Shown here piece by piece: positions 1 through 10,152 of a DNA stretch of 64,000 nt. The stretch covers positions 124,001 through 188,000 of the forward strand of contig NKYR01000056.1 in the NCBI GenBank assembly GCA_003184365.1, given 5' to 3'. Position numbers and translations under genes: made by a program. Below the pieces are notes generated by a model. The model had not been told where the DNA came from, made no database searches, and was given only the letters and a program-made list of their open reading frames with translations. Position 1 is the first letter of the stretch. Each line of letters starts with the position of its first letter. This DNA comes from Evernia prunastri. Lineage: Eukaryota > Ascomycota > Lecanoromycetes > Lecanorales > Parmeliaceae.

Positions 1-1180
1 AGAGCGTTGGGTCCATATCATGCAGTACCGGAAATGTGTAAACGGGTTCGCGGGTTATTGGGCCTCTACAAAAGTGTGGAAAAGATGCTTCATGGTTCAA
101 AGGGGAGGGAAGCCTGCCAGGCCAGACTTGATTCCAATCTTTTGCAATTGACCATTCGGAGTGGAGCATTCAAGACGGAGTAAACAGGAACAAGTGTCAT
201 AGCACGAATCACGACAGTTTGAAAGAGTATGCAATTGGTAGAAGTTGGCAATGCCGAAATATCTCCATCTCCTAAGTATGCTTCTTTCATTCCATTATCC
301 ATGCGGATATATGGTGGGATAGAAGGATGCGCTGGTTATTGATACTGTCGTATATTACTGATGAGGCAAGGAAAATCAATATGTGGTGCAGTGAAATAAT
401 ATACGAGTACTTGAAGGACTGAAGGAATCCATTCTCCAAGATTTCCATTGAGAGAGACTTGAGAAGAGAAGACTTGAGAGGATGGGACCTTGGCGAGCTT
501 GGGAGTGGGAGGACGAAAAATAGAGTTTGTCGGGAAGGCTAGCCGCTTTACGCGACGCCACACTACCTTACTTACCACAATCCTCGCCATCCTCGCCATC
601 CTCTTCTTACCTTATTCTAATCCCTGCGGAACATGTCGGCGGGAAGGGGAAGCACTTCATCAGTCATCATTTACATATTTAAAGGCACAAAAGGTACATT
701 AAAAACAACAACAACATCAGCAACAATAATAGTGAAAAAAACAAAGTACAAAAAAACAAAAAAATTGTTTTATAGGAGTTGGAAGGAAAAGGTTTGCTTC
801 AAATGAAAGAAAGGGAATATGTAGAGGCTAGGTAAGTCTACTTGGAGAAGTTAACTCGTACTTTAAACCGTATGATGATCTGCAGGAAATGACAGACGGC
901 GGGACTATCTGTTTGGCGAAGTGATTTCTGTGCATATAATTGGTTGGAAGGAGTCAGCAAAAGAGCCTTTCCCCCCTTGGGATGTGTAGAGTACTCACTT
1001 ATTATTCCCTTGTTCCCTTGTTCCCTTCTATTCCTGCTGGGGTCTTGTTGCTTTCTTCACCTTTACGAGGTTGCACCTCTACCTATCCTCATCATGTACA
1101 AATGATGGACTTTTGCTTTGCCCTTGTCGTCCTCGAACCCTTGATTAATGAGGTAGGTAGGTAATCAAGTAAAGTCGAGT

Positions 1181-1205
1181 CAAGTCAAGTCAAGTCAAGT
1201 CAAGT
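1181..1205. repeat. (CAAGT)5 pentanucleotide array
   Basis: Five perfect tandem CAAGT units, preceded by a degenerate unit (CGAGT). Simple repeat in non-coding DNA. Confidence 0.95.
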
Positions 1206-1506
1206 AAAAGTTGTCACGCATTTCTTTTCCCTTTCCCCACCACTCTTCCCTCTTCCTTCCTTCTTCCCTTCTTCCCTCCTTTCCTTCCTAGGTTACCGGC
1301 AGACGGCCAGCCTGAACTGAGTCACTGACCAATTCCACCCACGGGCAGTGCGAGTACCTTAGACATTAGATTGGCGGTGCAGTACCCCAGGTAGAGATTT
1401 AATTAACATAGGGCATGACATGGGGCATGGGGGCTCCATGGTCAAAGGAGAGGGCAGAATGGGTAGAGTCCGCAGAGTCCAGAATGCAATGCAGATGATG
1501 TGTTCC

Positions 1507-1533
1507 CCAGTCCAGTCCAGTCCAGTCCAGTCC
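1507..1533. repeat. (CCAGT)5 pentanucleotide array
   Basis: Five perfect CCAGT units plus a trailing CC in non-coding DNA. Confidence 0.95.
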
Positions 1534-1627
1534 ACCTTACACTTACCGATACCACCCATGCTTTACTCTAAGTCGTCTGTCTGTGCTGTGTCAAACCTAG
1601 TAGTGCTTGCCTCCTTCCGCCCAAAGA

Positions 1628-1963
1628 ATTTGAACCAAGCCCATACATAGTCCCCCAATTTCTTACCTTCTTCCCCCGATCCCTCCCTCTCTTCTTCTTC
1701 TTCTTCTTCTTCTTCTTCTTTCTTCCTTCTTCCTTCTTCCTTCTTCCTTCTTCCTCTTCTTATTTTCTTTCATACTCCTTCATCCACTCGNNNNNNNNNN
1801 NNNATTTGAACCAAGCCCATACATAGTCCCCCAATTTCTTACCTTCTTCCCCCGATCCCTCCCTCTCTTCTTCTTCTTCTTCTTCTTCTTCTTTCTTCCT
1901 TCTTCCTTCTTCCTTCTTCCTTCTTCCTCTTCTTATTTTCTTTCATACTCCTTCATCCACTCG
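1628..1963. repeat. Near-identical direct copies around a 13-N gap
   Basis: Positions 1628-1790 and 1804-1963 carry the same sequence; the only difference I see is the CTT run (10 units on the left, 9 on the right). They are separated only by N at 1791-1803. This is what an unmerged contig overlap at a scaffold join looks like, rather than a biological duplication. Confidence 0.9.
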
Positions 1964-2345
1964 TCCATCTTCTTCACCAAGTCTCCAAATAATATACCGC
2001 TTCTTCATCCCTCTAAAATCTACCGATTTCGAGGTCCTCGGCTAATCCATTCAGAGATTCGCTAGACAGAGTTCAGAATTCCCTTCAAGCCTTTGGTCCG
2101 TCGCCCATTCCCTTTCAAATCCGCCCAAGGCCGGTCAACGCACTTTTTGAAGCCATTGCGACGTTCACACTCCACAACGTGTCATTATCCTTGACTGGCC
2201 CGACAATAGCAAAACGGTCTCGGATATATCACACTTGTGCTTTCCATGTTCACACACTCTTGGTGACGTCTTTTACATTCTTTTTTCCTTGAAGGAATCT
2301 GGTGAATTGATTGATTGATTGTGGTGGTGGTGTTGGTGGAGCAAG

Positions 2346-4330
2346 ATGTCGGCAGCAAGAGAAGTTCATGCAAATCGCGGGGAGAGCACCTCGCCTGGTC
2401 TTTCCTCTCCGCCTTCACCCAATTCGCCAACACGGCAAACAGGCACAACGGGGAGAGGACAGTCTCATGCCAATAACTATAACGATGCATCATCTTTGCT
2501 TCCAAATGCCCAGATGGAAGGAAAAGATGGAGGAGGAAACAAATCAGCAAGACCAATCGGCGCTAATAAATCTGCTGCAGCTGCCCCTCTTAGGAAATCT
2601 CGCAAAAAGAGAGACCCTGAGAGTAGCAAACCATCAAGCAATAATAACACCAACACCAACAACAACAACAACAACAACAACGACAACGACAACAACAATG
2701 GAAATGGAAACGGCAATGGAAATGTATCCACCGCCACCGATACTCAAGAACAAACATCTAAAAAGACTCGTGCTGCCAGAGGCACCTCTGAACATTTTAG
2801 AAAGAGGCAACAAAAGCAGCTGGAACAAGACCAGGTCACCAGCCAACTCAAAATCACTGATTCCCTTGCCCCTCGATCCCCGCTCCCGCCAACAAATCTT
2901 GGTGTTCCCGCTATCCAACCCCCACTCCAAAACGGAAATACTGAAGCTATTCCCACATCACAAATTCAATCTCACCAAAACATCCATCCAACTACACGAC
3001 CAGCTAGCGGCCAAAATTACGATCCCATTAGATCTGCTACAGTAGCGCCTCGTTCAAGCTCTCCCTTAATTACCACGCCTACCCCCCAGAGGCCGTACAA
3101 ATTTCCGAGCGCGAGTGCGTCGCCATCGATACATAGTATGATCGAGCAAACAACTACACCGCCTGTGTATTCGTATCCTCCACCACCGAAACGTGACAAC
3201 GACAGCAAAGCAGCATCTCCGCCCGAGCCAAAGCGACCGCGCTTATCTCCACCTTTGCCTGTCACCGCCCAGCAGCCTGTCAGATCTTCATCAAGGGATG
3301 CCCCCCCTGCAATAACCAATACGTCAAACTCCAATACGATCGTTGTCATGGACATTGACACAGATAAACCAAGTGCGCCTATCAACAAGACCACCAACAA
3401 CGTCAAGAAGCCAAGCCCGAATGTAAGTACCGCTGTCTCGTCTTCATCCCATTCACCAAAACCGGCCCGTCCCAAAGAGACCCAAGTTGCTATTCCCTCA
3501 GGTAGCGGTCTTCTCTCGGGGTCGATCTTCGGTGGTATTGACAGTACCGGACCAGAGAAGACTGCGCCGACAGTTGTTCTCAATGTCCCTCTCACTGGCG
3601 ACAATCAATACGTCAATTTCACTCGCTTGGCTGAAGAACGATACGGCTTCAACGCGCTGCATCCCCGATTGGCAGCACAGCGCGAACGACTTGCTCGAGT
3701 TGCTGCGGCGGGCGCTGCTCTAGAGAACGCTAACAAGAGCGGTGGTAATTCCGGCTCGGGCGACGAAATGTCTGTCGATCTCTCCGATGGGGAAGCTGAC
3801 AATAGCAATGTCGAGATGGGAGGAGTGAATGATGGCGAGAGAATCCAGAAATCTGGAGAAGAGACTGGTGAAGCGGGTGTGGCGAAGAAGCCGAGGAAAA
3901 GGACGATGAAGGAAGACATGTATGACAAGGAAGATGACTTCATTGATGACACCGAGGCGATTTGGGAGGAACAAGCCGCTGCTAGTAAGGACGGGTTTTT
4001 CGTGTACAGTGGTCCTCTGGTTCCGCCGGGACAAGAGCCTCAGGTTGAAAGGTACGTAACACCTCCCCCTAGTCTATGGATCATATATTGACCTCTTGTA
4101 GAGCCGATGGTCTACCCAAACGTGGACGCGCTAGTGCAAGAGCGCGAGGAGGTGCAGTGAGAGGCACTGCCAGAGCAGCTGCGACCCCTAAAGAGGGAGC
4201 GAAAGCGCCAGCGAGAAAGCCACGTCTGACCAAAGCCGCCAAGGAGCAAATTGAAAAAGAGAAGGCCCAGAAAGAGAACAATCTGGCTGTCCTGGCATCG
4301 AAGCCTGCGCTCACACCTGCTCCGGCCTGA
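2346..4330 (+). CDS. HPC2: HPC2/ubinuclein-domain protein (HIR histone chaperone subunit)
   Basis: Exons 2346-4051 and 4102-4330 with a 50-nt intron (GTACGT...TTGTAG) give 644 aa. The family feature is the Hpc2-related domain at about residues 515-570: an acidic run (EDDFIDDTE), a tryptophan, then FFVYSGPLVPPG. In yeast and animals this domain holds the HIR/HIRA complex together, which deposits H3-H4 independently of replication and represses histone genes; nuclear. The N-terminal ~400 residues are low complexity, with an Asn/Asp/Gly run at about 98-130 encoded by AAC/AAT repeats. The C-terminal exon is Lys/Arg/Ala-rich. I chose the ATG at 2346 because the frame extends upstream only through a non-ATG codon and Trp-rich repeat sequence. 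Domain assignment is firm; the HIR role is by family. Confidence 0.85.
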
Positions 4331-5127
4331 CCGAGCTCACATCATGCCGAACCATTGCCATCACGGCTGTCCAGTATCAGCGTTAGCCCAGCGATCGAAC
4401 TTTGACATACTGACTGCTGTTGAGACGATACTTGCAGCTGCATGGCCTCCTCAGCTTGAGAGTCGCGGTCTTTGCTAGCCACCCTCAACAACGGTTAATT
4501 CCCCCTGGCCAGTTGCCTCAGGGCAACTTACATTGACGGTGTTTCCTCCTTCTCGCCACGAGCAGCCGGGTACCTCAATCCGGAACGCTTTGTAGGGTCA
4601 AGGAGAGAATTGTAGGATACGAGCTTCAGGTGGATTAGCTTATGGAAGTTCTTATTGCTCTATGATCGGTCAATCGCTCGACGACAGGATCCATGCTCTA
4701 CGAAGTGTACCAGGTTTCCTTTTTTTTTTCATCCAATTTCGCATCTCTACTCATGAGCGAGCATGGCATAGTTGTATGATAGATGACGCTTGCATGAATA
4801 GCTGCACAAAATGACAGAGTACCCCTCCGCTACTGTTGCAACAGCGTTTGATCGCCCATGCAGCGTTAAAATCAGGCCAGTTGTTGATGTCCCAATGCTT
4901 GGCCCTAATATATGCCATTCCGGCTTTTTTGCTATACATCAATCAAACCCCCCTTTCCACACTCTGCATCTACACGGCTTCCATTTCAGCACAGGAATTT
5001 CTAGATCCGAGACGGCTGTCGTCCCGCTGCCTCATCTATGTCCCATTTTCCACGTTCATCTTTTCGGTTCGAGCAACAACCGAGTCACCTGCTCCTCCGA
5101 GACGTTCTTCTCCATCACGCTTCCACC
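4331..5127. other. Intergenic, no gene seen
   Basis: 3' flank of the HPC2-like gene running into the 3' end of a minus-strand ORF. Plus-strand open frames crossing into 5.5 kb are the antisense of the better minus-strand candidate. Nothing else recognised. Confidence 0.5.
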
Positions 5128-5589
5128 TCACCGAGCACCCAAAACCGCACACCACTTCAAGCCCCACCAGCCCAGAACCACAATTAGAACCTTCCCGACT
5201 CCATCCATCGCATCCAGCCTCCCCGCCCCACTCGTCTCAGCCGACGAAGTGCTCCCGGAGGACCCACCCCCACTCCCACTTCCCCCGTAAAACCCAGCTG
5301 GCGCATTGTTCTCGCTCGGTTGCGTTCCCCCACTCGCCGGCGGGCAGCCAGGGGCAGGTGTATACCCGGGCGGAGGCGCGTAGGGCAAGAACTCCGTGGG
5401 TGGTGTTGGACATGATGTGTCGGCTACTAGGGCGTGTGGGAGGGTTGACGTTGGGAGATCGGCTAGTGCTGGGGGATGAACGTCTGTCGTTTGGGTTGTG
5501 TTGGTCGTGGTTGGTATTGAGGTTGAGAGGAGGGGGAGGACAAGGGTGATGGCGGAGAGGACCAATGTGTTGAAAGGTAGGAGGAGCAT
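5128..5589 (-). CDS. Small putative secreted, GPI-anchored-type protein
   Basis: A single-exon 153-aa frame starting at the ATG at 5589. The N-terminus (MLLLPFNTLVLSAITLVLPLL) is a strong signal-peptide-like hydrophobic stretch. A Thr/Pro/Ser-rich body follows, with a proline-rich segment (YAPPPGYTPAPG), then a Gly/Ser run, and the protein closes with a short hydrophobic C-terminus (VLIVVLGWWGLKW), the layout of fungal GPI-anchored cell-surface proteins. I recognise no family. The frame extends upstream to 5730 with an earlier ATG, but that would bury the signal sequence, so the internal ATG is preferred. Overlapping plus-strand frames exist, so this is moderate confidence only. Confidence 0.5.
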   Translation of the reverse strand: MLLLPFNTLVLSAITLVLPLLSTSIPTTTNTTQTTDVHPPALADLPTSTLPHALVADTSCPTPPTEFLPYAPPPGYTPAPGCPPASGGTQPSENNAPAGFYGGSGSGGGSSGSTSSAETSGAGRLDAMDGVGKVLIVVLGWWGLKWCAVLGAR

Positions 5590-6053
5590 TATGGGTTGGC
5601 GATGAAAATTGCGTTCTGAGTGGCAACGTTTGCTTGAAGAGGATTCTTGGACTGAGGTGGAAGGTAGAAGGTGAGGTTCGCAGGAGAGATCAGAGAGCCA
5701 TTCTGCCGAGGCGGTGTGGGCTTGTGGCAACCCTCCCCAATGAGAATTTCATACCCACCTGCCGAAACTGAAGCGGGGAGCCCATGCATGCTTATTGGAT
5801 TTGACACACAGGATTCCTATATTGCCCATGCACGTTCCTGAATGCTAGTGTCAGCTTTTTGAAGCTATTGATGCGAGCTCGACTCTTGAGGATGAACTTG
5901 AATGCCAAGCCTTTTGGGCGCTGGTGCCCAATCACCAAAAATGGTCGTACAGTAAAGCACACAGCTCAATGGACAACGCATCAACTAACTTAGAGCGGGT
6001 AAAGCACCCAACAACAAATGAGACATGAAGTGCAGTGCTTCAAGTAGATACAA
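5590..6053. other. Intergenic, no gene seen
   Basis: Between two minus-strand ORFs; it would hold the 5' region of the small GPI-like ORF and the 3' region of the 606-aa ORF. No RNA gene or repeat noticed. Confidence 0.5.
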
Positions 6054-7874
6054 TCACGTAACTCTTTCATACACTCGCCACCACAAAGCCATGTTAGCTG
6101 CAACGATCAGATCTAACATCTGCAAACCTTCGTTCTCGATTATTAGCTTGCCCAGCTTCGCTTGCTTTCCTCCAAATCCGCCTCCTGCATGCTCTTGTCC
6201 GAGGGATAGATCTAGACGCTCTTCAAGTTCGACCTTAGGCGCAAAATAACCGGTTCCATGCGTATCCTTGGCTTCAAAGGAAGAGGATGAGCGCCGCCGA
6301 TGTTGATGCAGGAACAAAGACGAACGCTTGGCTTCTCTTGTGGTTCCAGGGTCGAGGCTTTTCGAAGCCGGAAATCCAAATGTCTTTGAGCTTGGCAGAT
6401 TGAAGCGCAATTCACTGACCTGCGCTGAATGCATCCCAGGTCCGAATCTTGAATTCGACGAGGCGTACGAATGCTTGCATTTGAAAGATCGGCCGGCCAC
6501 GCCTGTCCTGAACTCACAGATACCGTTCCAAGGGCTTCTTAAGATGTAGCCCTTTTGAAACCCCGACTTTAGATCGGGCAAACCATTTCTAAAAGAGCGA
6601 TTTGGTTCTATAGAGTCTGAATTCTGGTGGCTGTGTCGCGGATGGTCGAGGCTTGGTCGCGTTCCCTGACGAATGAACGGCGTGGTGGTTGTGTTGGAGT
6701 CAGTGAAATCGTGTCCGGGACTTTGGTTCCGAGTATTTACATGTCTAGATACTTGCAAATGTCGTTGAAAACAAGATTGCTTTTCTGCAGCTGTAATGGG
6801 CGTGTGATTGTCACGAGCGCCACCTGAGTTTTCCGTAACAATACGCTCTTGTTCGGCGACAGGATCGATGGCATCCACGAATCTTGAGTATCCGTGTGTC
6901 ATAATGTGAATAGATATTTCATGGCTGGATTCGCCAAACCCCCCGACTGTAGGCTTTCTGCCGCTGTTCGATATTTTGCCAACGGTCCATTGTTCGCTAT
7001 TATAACGTCTGATCAATGACAACGAAACGTTTTGTAGATCCTTGGCTTTTGACCCATCCTTCACGTCCCCATTGCTCCAGTCACGCGAAGCAGAGTGTGC
7101 AACTGGTTTGCGGTGTAGATTTTTGGAGTGATCACCATTTGTGACGAATGATCCTTTCAAGCTGGCTGCAAGGGGCCGCGGTGGTGTCATTGGGACGCTG
7201 TATTTGACTCCGGAGAAGGGCCTAGGAGGCAATTTCGGAGGTGTCCCGGCAGGCTGCTCTGACCACCTCCTCAGATCGATTTTTTGCTTTTCGGGAACAT
7301 CCTGCAAAGGCGAGTTCTCAAGGGAGAGGAACCGCTGGTTCAGAGGACGCGGCCCAAGAAGCTTTCGATCTGGCAGTGGTGGGCTTACATTCACGCGTCG
7401 GTGCTCGGCCATGGTATCCTGGCTCGAACCAGCTGCAGCGCTGTTAGAGCTCGTTTGAAAACAGGGATTGACCTCTGGCGGAGGTCCTAGACGAGCATCT
7501 AAACCAGGCCTCGGGCTTTGTGGTAGCGGTTTCCTCCAGACACCACCTGAACTGGTTAGGGTTGCTGGCTTTCCATTACCACCCTCCACGTCTAGAAGAT
7601 CGTCGAAGCCGTCACTTGAGCAGAGAAGCTCATAGTCTTCTAGCCTGTCCACATGCATGTAGTAAAGCGAGCTCTGTACATCTTGCGCTGTCACCACCTT
7701 CGCTTGGGGCTTCATTGTAGTAAGGAAAACATCTAGTGTTCCCGGTATACGGGCGATATAGAGCACAAGCGGCTGTTGCAAATCGGCCGTCAAGTTGTGA
7801 AGAGGCTGATCCGGAGGAGTCTCTGCAAGATCTATGAGTGATGCGAGGGATCCTGCCTGAATTGGCTTGGCCAT
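6054..7874 (-). CDS. Uncharacterised fungal protein, 606 aa
   Basis: One uninterrupted 606-aa frame from the ATG at 7874. The first ~110 residues look folded (LASLIDLAETPPDQPLHNLT, then a strand-like LVLYIARIPGTLDVFLTT). The long middle is Ser/Pro/Arg-rich and probably disordered, with several PPRP/PPLP-type motifs. The last ~35 residues (KLGKLIIENEGLQMLDLIV followed by AANMALWWRVYERVT) look ordered again. That pattern, conserved ends with a disordered centre, is typical of Pezizomycotina-specific regulators or scaffold proteins, but I cannot name a function. Length without a stop over 1.8 kb and the non-random ends argue it is real. No intron is needed. Confidence 0.75.
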   Translation of the reverse strand: MAKPIQAGSLASLIDLAETPPDQPLHNLTADLQQPLVLYIARIPGTLDVFLTTMKPQAKVVTAQDVQSSLYYMHVDRLEDYELLCSSDGFDDLLDVEGGNGKPATLTSSGGVWRKPLPQSPRPGLDARLGPPPEVNPCFQTSSNSAAAGSSQDTMAEHRRVNVSPPLPDRKLLGPRPLNQRFLSLENSPLQDVPEKQKIDLRRWSEQPAGTPPKLPPRPFSGVKYSVPMTPPRPLAASLKGSFVTNGDHSKNLHRKPVAHSASRDWSNGDVKDGSKAKDLQNVSLSLIRRYNSEQWTVGKISNSGRKPTVGGFGESSHEISIHIMTHGYSRFVDAIDPVAEQERIVTENSGGARDNHTPITAAEKQSCFQRHLQVSRHVNTRNQSPGHDFTDSNTTTTPFIRQGTRPSLDHPRHSHQNSDSIEPNRSFRNGLPDLKSGFQKGYILRSPWNGICEFRTGVAGRSFKCKHSYASSNSRFGPGMHSAQVSELRFNLPSSKTFGFPASKSLDPGTTREAKRSSLFLHQHRRRSSSSFEAKDTHGTGYFAPKVELEERLDLSLGQEHAGGGFGGKQAKLGKLIIENEGLQMLDLIVAANMALWWRVYERVT

Positions 7875-9714
7875 TGACGATTGACGAGATACAGCGCAGA
7901 TCGCATTCAGTGGTTAGACATGGAGAAGCTTCAGATGTCATGGAGCTGCGGCTTTTCTCCGATTGCGCGAGTAGATGCCTGAACATGACTCGGCGGACTG
8001 CTGCGCCATCCAAGATTGCTGAGCAGTCCTTGCGGATCAACTAAAATGTAAGATTCCGACTGAGTAAGCTGGCGATGCATGACTGAGGGAATTTTGATAT
8101 TGTTCATGGAGAGTGAAGATGTACTTTCCGTGATTAGATAATGTAGCATACCGAGTATACAAAATAAGAGGGCTGCCTTGCGTACAGGATCCCTTCACTG
8201 CTCACCAGTGACCAAACAAGTGATCTCGCAACCGTTAAATCCTCAATAACCACCCAAAAGGCTTCCAATTCTGCTGCGTCCGCAATACTCGTATAGAGTC
8301 GTAGATCGAGCGTCTACTTTATGCAACTCGTGGCTGCAACTATGAGGGAAATGACTTGGCGGTGGCATATAAAACTATCATGTCTCCTTTTTAATAATAT
8401 AATCTCCCGACCTCAATTCGTAACTAGCTACAGGGTATGTTTTGTAAGCGTGAGGGGTTCTGAAATTTTGGAGAAACCAAGCAAGGTCAGGCACATCTCT
8501 TGCCCGTGGTCGTTTCCGAAAGCATGCCATCAATGGACTATGCTCTCAACAGAGGCTCTCCTGAAGCGACTGCCTCCGGCTTCCTAGTCTTATGAAGAGC
8601 TATCAATCCCTTCACCTAGTGTAGGCAGCTTCAAAAGCCCAACTTCTTACCTTCGACCCGTCATACCCAACACATCCAACCTACAAAATCGAGACTACCA
8701 GCACATCTTTCCTCGGAGGAACGTATCTTTTCTGAACAATTGATTTTTTTGAGAGGAGGATACCTTTACCAGCTCCAAAGACATGTCTTCTGGACCTAGA
8801 ACTATCTTCAAAGAGAGTTACTGATTCCGAAAGTATTCAGCACGAGCCTGATGTTGCCATCCCCTGCGAGCAGAACAACAGCTCTCAGAAAGTCACAGAA
8901 AGAAACTTCGAGAAATACAATCCCGCCTCCAAGATGAAGGATCGTGAATCAAAGCAGGTCGAAGAGCTTCGGCTCGAGAACCACCAAACGCAACACGTTA
9001 TCGGAACCATTGATGGGATACCTTGGGGTTGGGGCAGCCATCGCAGGTGGCCAACCTATTGGTGGAAATCGTGGCTCCATCGAACGGGCTCATCGCTCGA
9101 CTCATCTACTCGAACGACCATATCTTTCCGACAAGGTTATCAAATTTGGTACTGTGCCAGGCGAGCTCCAAATTGAGGAGCAGTATGTCAAGAATCAGAC
9201 CGTACCCGGCCAGCTCATTTGCATGACGGTCACATTGGTCGAAAGGGAAAAGCGAAGGCAGCACAAGCCGAGGGGAGAGGAAGGAACGGCTCTAATGGCA
9301 AGCTTGATTACTCACCCCTATGACCCAGATGTCGACAGGTCTGCTCATCCTCACGATGACGGGATAATACGCTAGAGGCAATTGGGGTGGCTCTATTGGC
9401 GTCTGAGAGGCGGAAGGAGATGAGAGACACTTGGGTTGTGGTTTGAGGGGGCAAAGCTGGCTCCTCTGTACGAACATGATTGAAAGAATGAAATGGAAAT
9501 AATAACTAGCCTAGGGATAGTACAATTTGCAGTAACACGACGGATGAGTGTGAGCTTCATAAAATTCACCAGTTGGACAACTAATTGATCTTGAGACTTT
9601 TGGGGCAGACTGGACGGCATGTCTTTCAGCCCTATCGAGAGGGTGGTAAATGATTCCGTCTTGGATCCGGATTCCGTACCAGGTTTCCAAACTCGCAGAG
9701 TAATCGTTTCAACC
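7875..9714. other. Mostly intergenic, with a possible decayed gene
   Basis: No intact gene recognised. The part from 8783 to 9375 contains protein-like segments in shifting frames, listed separately. The rest (7875-8780, 9376-9714) shows only short random-looking frames. Confidence 0.5.
8783..9375 (+). pseudogene. Possible degenerate or poorly resolved gene
   Basis: An ATG at 8783 opens a 13-codon frame. Protein-like text continues in another frame (8823 onward) through a charged, helix-like stretch (KMKDRESKQVEELRLENHQ). After about 9015 the more protein-like frame is a third one: MGYLGVGAAIAGGQPIGG, then a segment ending near 9375. I found no convincing GT-AG introns that join these frames, and no family match. 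It may be a relic, a gene with sequence errors, or chance. Low confidence by design. Confidence 0.22.
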
Positions 9715-10152
9715 ATGGTAAGATACGCGAGTGTACCAGAAATACGGAATGGTAGCTCACCAAAGTCTCCCAGGGAAAATCCAAGAAAACGAAGCCAGAG
9801 CCCAAGAGCTCAAGTCCAGCAACATCCTCTTCGGAAATCGCAGAGTCACAGGAGCCTCGGAGTCCAGCAGAAAACCCCAGAGCAACAGTAGAGACCCCCC
9901 AACAACACAATTTCCCCTAGTCAAGCCAGGCATAGAATCCTAACCGTATCGCAGTCCTCACCACCGCCCAAAGAGGATTTCGAGTCCTATTACATGAAGC
10001 GGGTCACGGCGGAATTCGCGGACGACATCGACAAGTTGCGCAATGCTCCCGACTTCAGCGAGCGATCTGTGCCGGTGTTGATCGAGGCGCTGAAACAGGG
10101 ATCCAAGGGATTCAGTGAGGAGGAAAAGGAGAAAGTGATGAAAGGAAGGTAG
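9715..10152 (+). CDS. RSA3: Ribosome assembly protein 3 (Rsa3-like)
   Basis: Exons 9715-9717 (the ATG alone), 9774-9887 and 9955-10152 give 104 aa. The last exon has the Rsa3 C-terminal domain: FESYYMKRVTAEFADDIDKL, then NAPDFSERSVPVLIEALKQG and an FSEEEK ending. In yeast Rsa3 is a nucleolar factor of early 60S assembly. The middle exon encodes the usual short basic/Ser-Pro N-terminus (GKSKKTKPEPK). Intron 1 (56 nt) has GTAAGA and CAG ends with a CTCAC branch-like motif; intron 2 (67 nt) has GTAGAG and GCAG ends with a CTAAC branch point 10 nt before the AG. Both introns keep frame. Without them the frames are broken by stops. C-terminal domain is sure; the exact first exon is an inference. 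Confidence 0.75.

Larger units (their letters stand above)
1..2345. other. Gene-free left flank and HPC2 upstream region
   Basis: No open frame here looks like a protein-coding gene on either strand; the longest are short, compositionally biased and lack family resemblance. The stretch holds a 13-base N gap, a duplicated ~160 bp segment around it, pyrimidine-rich CTT/CCTT tracts, and two pentamer arrays. The last few hundred bases before 2346 are pyrimidine-rich and probably contain the promoter and 5' leader of the HPC2-like gene (inference). Confidence 0.6.

Noticed and set aside
4811..5549. Plus-strand frames of 159 and 237 aa
   Set aside because: Overlap the minus-strand ORF with signal peptide and GPI-like tail; their Pro/His/Ser content is the complement of its Gly/Ser/Pro-rich body.
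9888..9954. Apparent +1 frameshift in RSA3 at a C6 run (9895-9900)
   Set aside because: Removing one C would also join the frames, but a normal 67-nt intron with GTAGAG donor, CTAAC branch point and GCAG acceptor explains the frame change without any error.
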